This document shows positions 45,211-55,544 of a stretch of 64,000 nucleotides of DNA, one piece after another (position 1 is the stretch's first letter; the number at the start of each line of letters is the position of its first letter). The DNA lies in contig JASJCT010000008.1 in assembly GCA_030065855.1 (NCBI GenBank), positions 1-64,000 on the forward strand. The letters run 5' to 3'. The notes below the pieces were generated by a model. The model was not told the origin of the DNA. It saw only the letters and a list, made by a program, of their open reading frames with translations, and did not search any database. The DNA is from Myxococcota bacterium (GTDB lineage Bacteria; Myxococcota_A; Polyangia; JAAYKL01). Made by a program: the position numbers and the translations under genes.

Positions 45211-47067
45211 ATGACAACTGACATTTACAAATGGCAGCAGTCCTGGGCACCTTACTGGTCGTTTTTAGAGGATGCATACCTGACGACGCGTCACCTAAAG
45301 ATGCACTTAAGCAGCATCAAGTCGCCGGTGTTGGTCCTCGGAGCGCTCCAGGGGCTCATCGTCGAATACCTCCAGGAACAAGGATTTCTCACTTACGGCG
45401 TGGATCCGGAAAAGCAAATGGTCTTGCAAGCAAAAAAGCGGCGGGATCTGAGGTTGATACGAGCCGACGCTTTCTTTCTACCATTTAGAACAGACGCGTA
45501 TAACACTGTGATTATAGCGCCCGGCATTATTGACTATATGTCAGACGAAACCCTGGCAGCGGCCACAATTGCCGAGGCCAGCCGCGTTCTCCATGCCTCT
45601 GGCCACCTGATCGTCACCCTCTATCAACTCTCCACCCGTGTTGAAGAGATATATCGCAATATCGGCGTATTGACGAATGACCGTCGATTCCAGATGAAGC
45701 GCATTTTTGATTTATTCAACAAAGGTATGTCAGATCCATTGGGCTGCGCTAGGCTGATCAGTGGTTGGACGGACAAGGATTCTCTTTCCGCTTTTTATCA
45801 TTGGATCAAGCTGGGCCTCACCATGCCTGCTGAGATGAAAAGAGAATACAACAACATCAAAGCAATCGTCAAAGCCGCTCAACAAGACGGCATCAGTCAG
45901 GACGTGCTCTTGGAGAGCGTTCCCGTGAGCGTTCCCTATCGAGGCCGCTATGAAATTGAGCAGATCTTAAGAAACGTCAATATGGACCCGTTTGAACTGC
46001 GGGTCGGCAATCGATGCATGATCGCCAAGTGCCGGGATAAAGCCCGATTCACACGCGAAGACGCAGCACTCTTTTCAACGGTACGCTATCGGCAGCTAGG
46101 TCCCTTCAAGAGGGATTTGGCGATTGAAACAATTGAACTAACAAAGAAGTTTCAATTGCTCATGCGTCCAGCTGTAGATGCCCTAACCCTGAGGGTGCCC
46201 CGGGGAAGTATCTACGGACTGTTGGGACCAGATGGTGCCGGCAAGACAACGACCTTATCCATGTTGTGCGGTCTTACTGCGCCCAGTAGTGGCCGTATCA
46301 CTTTTGGCAGTAACACATTTGGATACGTACCGCAGGAGCTGGCTGTGTACGACGAGCTGAGCGGGCGGGACAACATTCGTTTTTTTGCCAGCTTATATGG
46401 ATTGCATGGGACGTCTTTCGAACAGCGGGAAGCAGCATTGTTAGAACTTTCAGGGCTCGCTGAGTATGCGGATGATCTGGTGGGAAAGTATTCGACAGGC
46501 ATGAAGCGTCGGCTCAACTTGGCACTAGGGTTGGTCCATAGCCCCACGGTTCTCCTTTTGGACGAGCCTACTGCGGGCGTCGACCCCCAGTCCCAACACC
46601 TGATCTTCGATGTCGTAAAGGGCTTGAATGCAAGTGGTATTATCATCGTTTACGCCACGCGTTATATGGAAGAGGCCTTGGGTCTTTGCGATCAGGTGGC
46701 GATTATGGATCTGGGCCAGCTCATTATCGAGGGAGAACCAAGCGATCTCATCAGGTCCTATGGCACCTATCGGATTGACTTCGAGCTCGACAACCAGGAC
46801 CGAGGGCCCCTCAAACAATCAACCCTAGGATGGCTAGAGAAAATCTACGGCGTTCGCCATGTAAGTAGCAATGCAAGTCGCTTGACGTTTGTGGTCCAGA
46901 AAAACCGTAAAAGAAAAGACTTCCTCAAAGAATTAGACGTGTATTGCAACGCGATGGAAATATCTGCTGAGTTTATTGGCATTACAGAAGCAACCATGGA
47001 TAGTCTTTTTCTGGATCTCACGGGGAGATCATTGCGAGACGATATCTATCGAGGGACAGCTGTATAA
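45211..47067 (+). CDS. Methyltransferase-ABC ATPase fusion
   Basis: 618 residues, about twice an ABC ATPase. Residues 1-275 look like a class I SAM methyltransferase (VLVLGALQGLIVEYLQEQ, GVDPEKQMV, RADAFFLPFRTDAYNTVIIA), with a poor glycine motif. Residues about 300-560 form an ABC-2 type ATPase: Walker A GPDGAGKTT (339-347), Q-loop Gln 375, signature YSTGMKRRL (427-435, normally L-S-G-G), Walker B LLLDEPT (449-454). The H-loop reads YATRYMEEA, with Arg 484 (CGT at 46660-46662) where the conserved His should be. The cognate permease gene starts directly after the stop. Exports an unknown substrate that may be methylated by the same polypeptide (inference). Confidence 0.85.
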   Translation: MTTDIYKWQQSWAPYWSFLEDAYLTTRHLKMHLSSIKSPVLVLGALQGLIVEYLQEQGFLTYGVDPEKQMVLQAKKRRDLRLIRADAFFLPFRTDAYNTVIIAPGIIDYMSDETLAAATIAEASRVLHASGHLIVTLYQLSTRVEEIYRNIGVLTNDRRFQMKRIFDLFNKGMSDPLGCARLISGWTDKDSLSAFYHWIKLGLTMPAEMKREYNNIKAIVKAAQQDGISQDVLLESVPVSVPYRGRYEIEQILRNVNMDPFELRVGNRCMIAKCRDKARFTREDAALFSTVRYRQLGPFKRDLAIETIELTKKFQLLMRPAVDALTLRVPRGSIYGLLGPDGAGKTTTLSMLCGLTAPSSGRITFGSNTFGYVPQELAVYDELSGRDNIRFFASLYGLHGTSFEQREAALLELSGLAEYADDLVGKYSTGMKRRLNLALGLVHSPTVLLLDEPTAGVDPQSQHLIFDVVKGLNASGIIIVYATRYMEEALGLCDQVAIMDLGQLIIEGEPSDLIRSYGTYRIDFELDNQDRGPLKQSTLGWLEKIYGVRHVSSNASRLTFVVQKNRKRKDFLKELDVYCNAMEISAEFIGITEATMDSLFLDLTGRSLRDDIYRGTAV

Positions 47068-47856
47068 ATGGCAGTGCTGATTACATTTGTTAAAAAAGAG
47101 TTTAAAATCATCATACGAAATCCAAGTGGGTTAATGATACTCTTCATATTGCCGGCGATTTTAATCATCGTGCTGTCAGTTGCCCTTCAAGGTACATTTA
47201 CAATCAGCGCCGAAAACCAAAAACTGGATGTACTCATTCCTAATGAAGTCCAGCAGAGCGTCTCTGGATGGACCGTATTTGCACTGTTCTGGATTGCCCA
47301 AATGGTTGCCATCAGTATTCTTAACGAACACAAAAGTAGTGTCTACAAGAGAATCGTGCTATCGCCCGTTACGATGGCGGCATATCTCGTCGGTAAAATC
47401 GTTCCGTTTATCGGTATCAACGCGCTGCAGGCGGCTCTATTATTCGCCATAGGTATCCATGTACTGCCCCTATTCGGTTGCCGTGGATTGACGGTACCCC
47501 ACTACGGCGCATTGGTTATCACCACATTGGCCATCTCCATGGCGGCAAACGGCCTTGGTGTGATGATGGCGTTTTTTTCGAGGACCGATAGGTTTGCCGG
47601 TGCTGTAAATGTTGCGCTTCTCATTTTAATGAGCGTAATGGGCGGGATCGTAATACCCCGATTCGCACTGCCAGCATACATGCAGCAGCTAACCCTGGCC
47701 GTGCCCCATGGTTGGGCCATCCAGATCTATCAGGACATTCTGATTAGAAAACACGACATCGGCCAAATCTTGCCTGAAGTGGGTGTACTGCTCCTATTCG
47801 CAGTTGGCTTTTTCTTTCTGGGTACCGTAAAGATGTTCGCTGGCAATCGGGCATAG
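47068..47856 (+). CDS. ABC-2 type transporter permease
   Basis: 262 residues with six membrane helices, beginning VKKEFKIIIRNPSGLMILFI, the usual start of ABC-2 permeases. The ATG directly follows the TAA of the ATPase gene, so it is the partner. Such permeases export lipids, polysaccharides, peptides or drugs. The large periplasmic insert of drug exporters is short here. Confidence 0.88.
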   Translation: MAVLITFVKKEFKIIIRNPSGLMILFILPAILIIVLSVALQGTFTISAENQKLDVLIPNEVQQSVSGWTVFALFWIAQMVAISILNEHKSSVYKRIVLSPVTMAAYLVGKIVPFIGINALQAALLFAIGIHVLPLFGCRGLTVPHYGALVITTLAISMAANGLGVMMAFFSRTDRFAGAVNVALLILMSVMGGIVIPRFALPAYMQQLTLAVPHGWAIQIYQDILIRKHDIGQILPEVGVLLLFAVGFFFLGTVKMFAGNRA

Positions 47857-47873
47857 GTTAATCTTGTAACAGC

Positions 47874-49256
47874 ATGCGGCCAAAGGAACTCATCTCATTC
47901 GGCGTCCCCCGAGGAGAGCCATTGGCAATGGCCCTCGAAGCTGTCAAAACTGCGTCTCGCGAGTGGGGGATGAAAAAAGGGGCCATCCGCCAGGCCATAA
48001 AAAATGTGGTCAAAGATCCCGTTGCCCATCGCCGCGATGAGCTGTTTGGGGGACTGGCAGAAGCACTCATCGCACTGAAAAGGCATCGTTCTAACCATGT
48101 TAGCCGCCTAGAACCAGCCCCGTATCGGCAATGGGGCAGCGATCTGGAGCCAGGTGCGATTCGCCAAATGCAAAACGCCTGCAACCTACCCGTTGCGGTA
48201 AGAGGCGCACTCATGCCAGATGCCCACCAGGGCTATGGGCTGCCCATTGGCGGTGTGCTGGCGACCGAGGGCGCTGTGATTCCCTATGCGGTAGGCATGG
48301 ATATCGCTTGTCGCATGCGCTTGTCAGTGCTCGATTGGCCGGTTTCGGCGATCGAAAGAAAACGCAAAACGCTCGAGAACGCCCTGGAACGCGAAACCCG
48401 CTTTGGTGTGGGGGCTGCGTTCGCGCATCGACGAGAACACGCTGTGATGGACGAGGATTGGTCCGTTTCTAAGGTGACAGCAACCAATAAGGACACTGCA
48501 TGGTCCCAGCTCGGTACAAGCGGGAGTGGCAATCACTTTGTCGAGTTCGGTACACTTTTATTAAATAAAGAAGAAATCGGACTCGAAAGAGGTGTGTATG
48601 TGGCCCTTCTCAGTCATAGCGGCAGCCGTGGCACCGGTGCTCTGGTGGCGCGCCACTACAGCCGCATGGCAATGGATATACACAAAGCACTGCCCAAAGA
48701 ACTCATGCACCTGGCCTGGCTCGACGTATCGAGCGAACCAGGACGAGAGTATTGGCTGGCCATGACATTGCTGGGTCACTACGCCGCAGCCAATCACGAG
48801 CTAATTCACCATCACATCGCAAGCAACCTGGGTGCCCAGGTGCTTGCCGTGGTGGAAAATCATCACAACTTTGCCTGGAAAGAACGGCACTTTGAAAAAG
48901 CGCTCATCGTGCATCGAAAAGGTGCGACCCCAGCGGGTGAACATACACTTGGTATCATTCCTGGTTCCATGGGAACCCCGGGCTATGTTGTACGTGGAAA
49001 AGGTTCGCCCGATGCATTGTCATCTGCCGCGCACGGTGCGGGCCGCAAGATGAGCCGTAAAGCTGCCAAGGCGAGATACACCTGGGAAGATGCCAAACGG
49101 GTTTTAAAAAAGCGCGGCGTTAAGGTGCTGAGCGCCGGTCTCGACGAAGTTCCTATGGCCTATAAAGACATTGAAACAGTCATGGCTGCTCAACGGGATT
49201 TGGTCCTGCCGATTGCCCGGTTTGATCCCAAACTCGTAAAAATGGCTTCTGATTGA
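47874..49256 (+). CDS. rtcB: RtcB-family RNA ligase
   Basis: 460 residues. RtcB motifs are present: MPDAHQGYGLPIGGVLATEG, GMDIACRM (metal-binding Asp and Cys), GSGNHFVEF and LLSHSGSRG (metal His), VENHHNFAW and HRKGATPAG, where the His is guanylated, then PGSMGTPGYVVRG. It joins RNA 3'-phosphate or 2',3'-cyclic phosphate ends to 5'-OH using GTP and Mn. An extra N-terminal segment of about 70 residues (RPKELISFGVPRGEPLAMAL) is found in a subset of the family. No archease or rtcA gene is nearby. Confidence 0.93.
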   Translation: MRPKELISFGVPRGEPLAMALEAVKTASREWGMKKGAIRQAIKNVVKDPVAHRRDELFGGLAEALIALKRHRSNHVSRLEPAPYRQWGSDLEPGAIRQMQNACNLPVAVRGALMPDAHQGYGLPIGGVLATEGAVIPYAVGMDIACRMRLSVLDWPVSAIERKRKTLENALERETRFGVGAAFAHRREHAVMDEDWSVSKVTATNKDTAWSQLGTSGSGNHFVEFGTLLLNKEEIGLERGVYVALLSHSGSRGTGALVARHYSRMAMDIHKALPKELMHLAWLDVSSEPGREYWLAMTLLGHYAAANHELIHHHIASNLGAQVLAVVENHHNFAWKERHFEKALIVHRKGATPAGEHTLGIIPGSMGTPGYVVRGKGSPDALSSAAHGAGRKMSRKAAKARYTWEDAKRVLKKRGVKVLSAGLDEVPMAYKDIETVMAAQRDLVLPIARFDPKLVKMASD

Positions 49257-49282
49257 ATGCGTGTGAAATGAAATAAATGCCC

Positions 49283-50983
49283 CTATAGTTCACCGGAGAG
49301 CATTTCTGCGACGTTAAAGGCATGGTCGCCGAGCTTCTCGAAGCTGGTCAGCATGTCGATGAAGACCAGACCCGAATCCACGTCGCTGTTGCCCTGGCGC
49401 AGCCGCTCCACGTGGGTATCCCGCATATGTCGTCGCTTTTCATTGATCGTATTCTCGATTTTCCGTGCTTCTTCCATGAGATTGGAGGCGTTGCCGTTGA
49501 GCATACGCGAGATATTTTGCTTTAGTAACTCGATAAAGCGCATGACCTGCTCTCCGATCTCAGTGGCCTCTCGAATCTCCTCTTTGCTGAAGGCAAGCTT
49601 CTCGTCATATCTGCGCTCCAGTAGTTTGAGCAGTAGTTCGCAGTGATCCCCCATGCGCTCGATATCACCAACCGCATTGATGATGCCTGCAAGTTCGCGG
49701 CTTTGGCGACCGGATTTTTCCGACCTCGCGATCTTGGTCAAATAGACAGTTATTTCTTTTTGCAGGAGATCTACGGTTTGTTCAGACGCGGCGATTGCCG
49801 CGGCGATCTTGCCGAGCTTCTTCTCAGGTGAGGCAATGAGCATGAGTACCCGGCTGAGCATGGATTCAACTTCATCGAGCATGCGACCGACTTCGCTGCG
49901 CGCCGCATGCAAGGCCATTGGGGTCAGGTTGATGATAGTGGGGTCGATATACTTGAGCGATTTACTTTCTGTCTTCTTGACGCTGGATACGAGCTTGTCT
50001 GCAATCCACGCTATCTGTGAGGCAAACGGCAGAAACATCGCCGTATTGAGAACATTGAACACAGAGTGAAACGCGGCGATCCGCGCTGCAATGCTGGTTT
50101 GAGAGGGGGCACTGCCCAGATCACCTGTGATAGCCGAGACTATGTGATTTATCCCACTTAAGAACGGGGTAAACAGAATCACCGCCCATACGGCGCCAGA
50201 GATGTTGAAAACGAGATGGGCTCGGGCCGCGCGCTTGGCAGTATTTGACGCGCCGATGGCAGCCAGGTTTGCTGTGAGTGTGGTGCCAATGTTCTCTCCG
50301 AGGACCAGGGCGCAGGCAGTGGGCAGATCGATGAGCTGTTGTGCTGCCAGCGTCATTGTGATGGCCATGGTTGCTGAGGAGGATTGGATGATCATCGTGA
50401 CAAGCGCACCGACAAATACGGCCAACAAGCGCCACCCGATGAAATCTGCGCGGCAGCTCGACATCCAGGCAAGGATGACCTCGGAATCTCGGAGTTGGTG
50501 GACCGAATCCTTCATGAAATCGAGGCCGATGAAAAGAACCCCGAATCCGATAAGGACTTCACCCCATTCGGCGATCCGCCGGGCACCGAAAAATCTTGGG
50601 AAGAATCCAAGCGCCACAGCCGGCAAGGCCATCATCACAATTTTTACCTTGAATCCCACAATAGCCACGAGCCAGCCGGTGAGCGTGGTGCCGATATTGG
50701 CCCCCATAATGACGCCGATAGATTGATGTAAGGTGATGAGGCCAGCGTTGACAAACCCGACGAGCATGACGGTTGTCGCGCTCGAAGACTGGACTGCACT
50801 GGTGACCAGGATCCCCGTTCCGACGCCGGCCAGCCGGTTGTTGGTCATCACGGACAGCACCCGGCGCATCTTTGCGCCAGCCACCTTTTGCAGCCCTTCG
50901 CTCATGATTTTCATGCCAAAGAGGAAAAATGCCAGGCCCCCTAAAACCGTGATCAAAGTCTGCGCAATATTCATGGTGGGCAC
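49283..50983 (-). CDS. Na+/phosphate symporter with PhoU-like C-terminus
   Basis: 566 residues. The N-terminal half is the NptA-type symporter with two inverted QSSSA repeats (TSAVQSSSATTVMLVGFV and MIIQSSSATMAITMTLAA) and eight or more membrane helices. Residues about 360-550 form helical PhoU-like repeats (IINAVGDIERMGDHCELLLK, DMLTSFEKLGDHAFNVAEML). Imports phosphate with Na+, with the PhoU part probably regulatory. Nine bases downstream-start alternatives exist (ATG 50974). Confidence 0.92.
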   Translation of the reverse strand: MPTMNIAQTLITVLGGLAFFLFGMKIMSEGLQKVAGAKMRRVLSVMTNNRLAGVGTGILVTSAVQSSSATTVMLVGFVNAGLITLHQSIGVIMGANIGTTLTGWLVAIVGFKVKIVMMALPAVALGFFPRFFGARRIAEWGEVLIGFGVLFIGLDFMKDSVHQLRDSEVILAWMSSCRADFIGWRLLAVFVGALVTMIIQSSSATMAITMTLAAQQLIDLPTACALVLGENIGTTLTANLAAIGASNTAKRAARAHLVFNISGAVWAVILFTPFLSGINHIVSAITGDLGSAPSQTSIAARIAAFHSVFNVLNTAMFLPFASQIAWIADKLVSSVKKTESKSLKYIDPTIINLTPMALHAARSEVGRMLDEVESMLSRVLMLIASPEKKLGKIAAAIAASEQTVDLLQKEITVYLTKIARSEKSGRQSRELAGIINAVGDIERMGDHCELLLKLLERRYDEKLAFSKEEIREATEIGEQVMRFIELLKQNISRMLNGNASNLMEEARKIENTINEKRRHMRDTHVERLRQGNSDVDSGLVFIDMLTSFEKLGDHAFNVAEMLSGEL

Positions 50984-51034
50984 TAGTTAGCATAGGTATA
51001 GATTGGCTTACAACACGGAACAGAAGGTTGAGGA

Positions 51035-52567
51035 TTATCGATGGGTTGCCAGGGGGCCGATTTCGCTCTCGACAGCTGTCAGAACCTCCAGGCGCTCGAC
51101 CATGCCCTGCATGGCGTTGTGATCCGGATAAAGGGGTCGATCCTCATCGAGAAACGCGACGTGCTTTCGAATCGCGGCCTTTGCCGCTGATGTGCCCCTG
51201 CCAACGGTATATTCGCGAAAATCAAGGGCTTGGGCAGCGGCCATCAGCTCGATACCCAAGACGCCATTGGCGATATCGCAGATTTGACGCGTTTTTAGGG
51301 CACTGTTCATACCCATGGAAACGAAATCTTCCTGGTCAGCAGCAGCGGGAATGGATTGGATGTAAGCCGGTGCCGAGAGGATGCGTTGCTCCACAATCTG
51401 CATATCTGCGGTATATTGACTGAGCATGAGCCCGGAGAACATCCCGGCGCCTTTGGTCAGAAAGGCGGGTAACCCGACATTGAGTGCGGGATTGGTCAAC
51501 CGATTGAGGCGCCTCTCGGAGAGCACACAGATCATCGTAATGGCTGCGCCCAGGGTGTCGAGGGGCAGGCTCACGGGTGTGCCTTGGAAGTTGGCGCCGG
51601 TCAGAACGACCCGTTCCTCTGGTAGAAAAATGGGATTATCACCCACCCCATTGGCCTCTATCTCGAGTTGACTGCGGGTCCACTGCAGCTGATCACGAGC
51701 TGCGCCGATAATTTGGGGCGTTGATCGCATCGAATAGGCATCTTGAACTTTGACCTTCTCTTTTCCTGTAACAAGGTCAGAGCCGGCCATGATTTTTCTC
51801 AGATTCTCTGCCGAGATAACTGCGCCATGGAATCCCCGGAGTGCGTGGAGTCGGGGATCATAGGGCTTCATATTGGCCTTGAGGGCCTCCAGGGTCATGG
51901 CCGCTCCTATTTCAGCCTGTTTGAGCCAACGCTCAGCATCATAGGCAATGAGGCAGCCGATGGCGTTGGTCAAATTAGACCCGTTGATGGTGGCCAAGCC
52001 ATCTCTCGCCTGTAATCCAGGAATTGGGATCCCCGCCTTCTTAAAGGCCTTGTCTCCGGGTAGGCGCTCACCTCGATAGATGGCTTCTCCCTCGCCCAAC
52101 ATCAACAGGGCGATCTGGCTCATCGGCGCGAGATCTCCGCAGGCACCAACCGAGCCTTTTTGACAGACGATAGGGGTGACGCCCTTGTTAAGCATTTCGA
52201 TTAGGGTTTCGGTAATGATGGGGCGCCCACCTGAGCAACCGTTGGCGTGCACGTTTGCGCGCAGCAACATGGCCGCGCGCACCTGATCGATCGGCACTGG
52301 ATCACCGATACCAGCTGCGTGATTGTAAATGAGGTATCGCTGGAAATCTTTGACCTGATCGTCTGTGAGCACGACTTCTGAGAACTCTCCGATACCTGTG
52401 TTTACCCCGTACATAATCTCCCGTGCCTCAATCCGCTCCTCGATAAAGGCGCGACACTTGGCGATGCGCGCTAGTGCATCCGCGTGGAGCGCAACTTTTT
52501 CATTTCTGCGGGCAACGCGTTCGATGTCTTCGATGGTAAGGTTTTTACCTGTAAGTACAATTGCCAT
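51035..52567 (-). CDS. hutH: Histidine ammonia-lyase with Ala-Cys-Gly MIO triad
   Basis: Start at 52567, because GGAGGAG lies directly before it on the minus strand; 510 residues. The substrate region YNHAAGIG carries the His typical of histidine (rather than Tyr/Phe) lyases, and SIPAAADQEDF matches the C-terminal active-site block. The electrophilic MIO cofactor forms from Ala-Ser-Gly in nearly all members; here residues 142-144 are Ala-Cys-Gly in KGSVGACGDLAP (codon TGC). The Ser-to-Cys mutant of the Pseudomonas putida enzyme is known to stay active. It would deaminate His to urocanate. No other hut genes are nearby. Confidence 0.9.
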   Translation of the reverse strand: MAIVLTGKNLTIEDIERVARRNEKVALHADALARIAKCRAFIEERIEAREIMYGVNTGIGEFSEVVLTDDQVKDFQRYLIYNHAAGIGDPVPIDQVRAAMLLRANVHANGCSGGRPIITETLIEMLNKGVTPIVCQKGSVGACGDLAPMSQIALLMLGEGEAIYRGERLPGDKAFKKAGIPIPGLQARDGLATINGSNLTNAIGCLIAYDAERWLKQAEIGAAMTLEALKANMKPYDPRLHALRGFHGAVISAENLRKIMAGSDLVTGKEKVKVQDAYSMRSTPQIIGAARDQLQWTRSQLEIEANGVGDNPIFLPEERVVLTGANFQGTPVSLPLDTLGAAITMICVLSERRLNRLTNPALNVGLPAFLTKGAGMFSGLMLSQYTADMQIVEQRILSAPAYIQSIPAAADQEDFVSMGMNSALKTRQICDIANGVLGIELMAAAQALDFREYTVGRGTSAAKAAIRKHVAFLDEDRPLYPDHNAMQGMVERLEVLTAVESEIGPLATHR

Positions 52568-52832
52568 GGCTCCTCCAAGTTTCAATGGCTAGGCGGAGTG
52601 CCTAATAATAACTATGATGATATATATTTTAATTATCAAGGTTTAAAAAGAAAATAATGATTTTTTTTTAACAAATTGTTATTTATAAAAATTTTCTTTA
52701 TTTTTGAAACGCATGTAGCGCCTATTTTTCCCTTGTCACGTCACATCTGCCTGTGCGATTGTTCAGGGGTGAACGGGCGCTCTTACTCCTGACTGAATCC
52801 AGTGCAGCGCTCGCAATAATGAGGTATCTAGT
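52568..52832. other. AT-rich divergent regulatory region
   Basis: 265 bases between the divergent hutH and murA-like genes. The central part (about 52605-52710) is extremely AT-rich, with runs of T and A (ATTTTTTTTTAACAAATTG), unlike its surroundings. It probably holds promoters in both directions. I could not fix convincing -35/-10 pairs and see no gene. Confidence 0.5.
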
Positions 52833-54116
52833 ATGGCGAGCTTCATAGTCGAAGGGGGCGTACCATTATCCGGAGAAATCATACCTGCTGGCAATAAAAA
52901 TGAGGCATTGCCGGTGCTGGCCGCCTCCCTCCTACCTTCATCCCCAGTGACACTTTATAATATTCCACATATAGGTGATATTAACCAGATGATACAATTG
53001 TTGCAGGGTGTGGGAGCAAGGGTGGCATCTTCCCCTGATAAGGGGCTGACGATTGACACGACCGGCGTCGGCGATGCAGAGCCGGACCAATTGACCTGTG
53101 CTCGGATTCGCGCCTCCTTTCTACTGGCAGGCCCCCTGCTTGCGCGTCGCGGACATATTGTTTTACCGAGACCGGGGGGGGATCGCATCGGACGGCGGCG
53201 CCTGGATACGCATGTGCTCGCACTCAAAGCGCTCGGGGCCGATATAACCACCGATGGGTCGTATCATTTAACCGCGCCACGCGGATTAAACGGCGCAGAG
53301 ATTTTTTTGGATGAAGCATCGGTCATGGCGACTGAAAACGCGATCATGGCCGCAGTTGCCGCATCTGGCGAATCAATTATCTACAACGCTGCTTGCGAGC
53401 CCCATGTCCAGGGCTTGTGTCGGTTTCTCACCAACATGGGCGCTGAGATAGACGGGATCGGCAGCAATGTCCTTTCCATTCGTGGCGCGGCCGAGCTTCA
53501 TGGCTGCTCCCATCGCGTGATGAGTGATCACATCGAGATCGGGAGTTTTATCGGTTTGGCCGCGGTCACAGGCGGCAGCATCGTTATCCGCAATGTGGAA
53601 CCAGAGAACCTGCGGATGATCCGAATGGTCTTTCGCAAGCTCGGTATTCAGATTGAGATGGACGACACCACGTTGACGGTTCCGGAAAACCAGCAACCAG
53701 AGGTCTATTGTGACCTAGGTGGTGCTATTCCGCGAATCGACGATGCGACCTGGCCCGGGTTCCCTGCTGACTTGACGTCCATAGCGCTCGTCACAGCGAC
53801 CCAGGCCTCGGGAACCGTCGTCATCCACGAAAAAATGTTTGAAAGTCGCCTGTTTTTCGTCGATAGCCTCGTCTCAATGGGCGCAAAGATTGTGCTATGT
53901 GACCCTCACCGGGCCGTGGTCGTCGGTCCTACTCCCCTCTATGGGTGCGAACTATCGAGTCCAGATATTCGCGCGGGCATGGCCTTACTCATCGCCGCAT
54001 TAAGCGCAAAAGGCCGATCTGTGATTCACAATATTCGCCAGATCGACCGCGGCTATCAGGATATTGACGGCCGTTTGAGAAAGCTCGGCGCCAGAATAGA
54101 CCGCGTATTGGTATAG
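52833..54116 (+). CDS. murA: UDP-GlcNAc 1-carboxyvinyltransferase (MurA family) with Asp at the Cys position
   Basis: 427 residues, normal length. [30 protein letters not shown] and the C-terminal [15 protein letters not shown] region match the EPSP/MurA fold. The active-site loop reads [17 protein letters not shown]; Asp 117 takes the place of catalytic Cys 115 of E. coli MurA, and the loop has extra Arg residues. Asp-containing MurAs are known to be active and resistant to fosfomycin (Mycobacterium, Chlamydia). It could be the main MurA or a paralogue; no second copy is in the window. Adds enolpyruvyl to UDP-GlcNAc, first step of peptidoglycan synthesis. Confidence 0.88.
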   Translation: MASFIVEGGVPLSGEIIPAGNKNEALPVLAASLLPSSPVTLYNIPHIGDINQMIQLLQGVGARVASSPDKGLTIDTTGVGDAEPDQLTCARIRASFLLAGPLLARRGHIVLPRPGGDRIGRRRLDTHVLALKALGADITTDGSYHLTAPRGLNGAEIFLDEASVMATENAIMAAVAASGESIIYNAACEPHVQGLCRFLTNMGAEIDGIGSNVLSIRGAAELHGCSHRVMSDHIEIGSFIGLAAVTGGSIVIRNVEPENLRMIRMVFRKLGIQIEMDDTTLTVPENQQPEVYCDLGGAIPRIDDATWPGFPADLTSIALVTATQASGTVVIHEKMFESRLFFVDSLVSMGAKIVLCDPHRAVVVGPTPLYGCELSSPDIRAGMALLIAALSAKGRSVIHNIRQIDRGYQDIDGRLRKLGARIDRVLV

Positions 54117-54241
54117 GTTGTATTCAATGTGCGGGCATTTGTTGACTTTTTAGTAAACGCGTCGTACTGGACCGGATAGTCAATTGTGCTTCCTCATGGC
54201 GATGAATAGGAGAGGACATACATTAGGGAAAGGAGCTTTGC

Positions 54242-55402
54242 ATGAGTGAATACCTGTTTACATCCGAATCTGTTTCAGAAGGTCATCCAGATAAGATTTG
54301 CGATCAAATTTCAGATGCGATCCTGGACGAATGCATAAAAGAAGACCCGACCAGCCGAGTGGCCGTGGAGACCATGGTAAAGACCGGGATGGCGGTCATT
54401 GCCGGCGAAATTACCACTCGAACATGGGTAGACATGCCCGAGGTCGTTCGAAATACAATTCGAGAAATCGGATACACAGATTCGTGTATGGGCTTTGATG
54501 CAAACACCTGTGCCGTCCTGACAGCAATCGAGAAGCAGTCTCCAGACATTTCCCAAGGTGTAGATGCAGATCAGGCAGCATCCAAGGAACAGGGAGCTGG
54601 AGACCAGGGCATGATGTTCGGTTTTGCTTGCAATGAAACCGCGTCGCTGATGCCATTGCCCATCTCCCTCGCCCATGCGCTCATGAAAAAAATGGCCAAG
54701 ATCAGAAAATCCAGTGAGGTACCTTTCCTCAGGCCAGACGCGAAAGGTCAGGTCAGCGTCAGATACAACGACGGCAGGCCCGTTCACATCGATACTGTCG
54801 TCGTCTCAACGCAGCATAGCGAAGATATAAGCGCCGATGACCTCGAAGCCTGGGTTCGGACGAACGTTGTCACACCCACCCTACAGGGTGAGCTGTTCAG
54901 CGAGAAGACCCGCGTACTCGTCAACCCTACCGGACGATTTGTCTTTGGTGGGCCCTATGCAGATGCAGGGGTAACGGGTCGAAAAATAATCGTCGATACC
55001 TACGGGGGCATGGGTGCGCACGGCGGGGGGGCGTTTTCCGGTAAGGATCCGTCTAAAGTCGATCGATCCGCTGCCTATTACGCGCGCTACGTGGCTAAGA
55101 ACCTCGTTGCCGCGGGCGTGGCCTCTCGCCTGCAAGTGCAAATCGCTTACGCCATCGGCGTTGCCCAGCCCGTGTCCGTGCACGTGCAGACCTTCAATAC
55201 CGGTAAAGTGCCCGATGAGGTGATTGGCAAATATGTCAGCGATAATTTCGACATGCGCCCTGCAGCCATTATCGAGCAGCTGGATCTATTGAAGCCCATC
55301 TACAAAGCCACCGCTACATATGGTCACTTCGGTCGTTCTGGGCCGTCTTTTACTTGGGAACGGGTAGATCGGAAAGAGAAGATAGCAAGCGATCTGCTGT
55401 AG
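54242..55402 (+). CDS. metK: S-adenosylmethionine synthetase
   Basis: 386 residues. [52 protein letters not shown] and [20 protein letters not shown] are diagnostic. Makes SAM from Met and ATP. An excellent ribosome site (AAAGGAG) precedes the ATG. A weak promoter candidate, TTGACT-17-TACTGG (54142-54170), lies upstream. I see no SAM riboswitch fold in the 125-base leader. Confidence 0.97.
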   Translation: MSEYLFTSESVSEGHPDKICDQISDAILDECIKEDPTSRVAVETMVKTGMAVIAGEITTRTWVDMPEVVRNTIREIGYTDSCMGFDANTCAVLTAIEKQSPDISQGVDADQAASKEQGAGDQGMMFGFACNETASLMPLPISLAHALMKKMAKIRKSSEVPFLRPDAKGQVSVRYNDGRPVHIDTVVVSTQHSEDISADDLEAWVRTNVVTPTLQGELFSEKTRVLVNPTGRFVFGGPYADAGVTGRKIIVDTYGGMGAHGGGAFSGKDPSKVDRSAAYYARYVAKNLVAAGVASRLQVQIAYAIGVAQPVSVHVQTFNTGKVPDEVIGKYVSDNFDMRPAAIIEQLDLLKPIYKATATYGHFGRSGPSFTWERVDRKEKIASDLL

Positions 55403-55544
55403 CAGCCCGTTATTCCCCTTCCTTCTGCTTTGCTCAAAGCGCCCGTTTCTTGCTCCTGCCATCTTCGTTGGATATCATTGGTTTACGTACTAAACTCTAA
55501 AGAATAGGCGCAGTGGCAGTCAGCTTGCAAAGGCGGATAGGGAT

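Noticed and set aside
52605-52710. AT-rich stretch as replication origin
   Set aside because: No DnaA-box cluster or dnaA/dnaN/gyrB genes are near; it lies between divergent metabolic genes and fits a promoter region.
54117-54241. SAM riboswitch upstream of metK
   Set aside because: The 125-base leader shows no conserved SAM-I or SAM-II core that I can trace; only a weak promoter candidate is visible.
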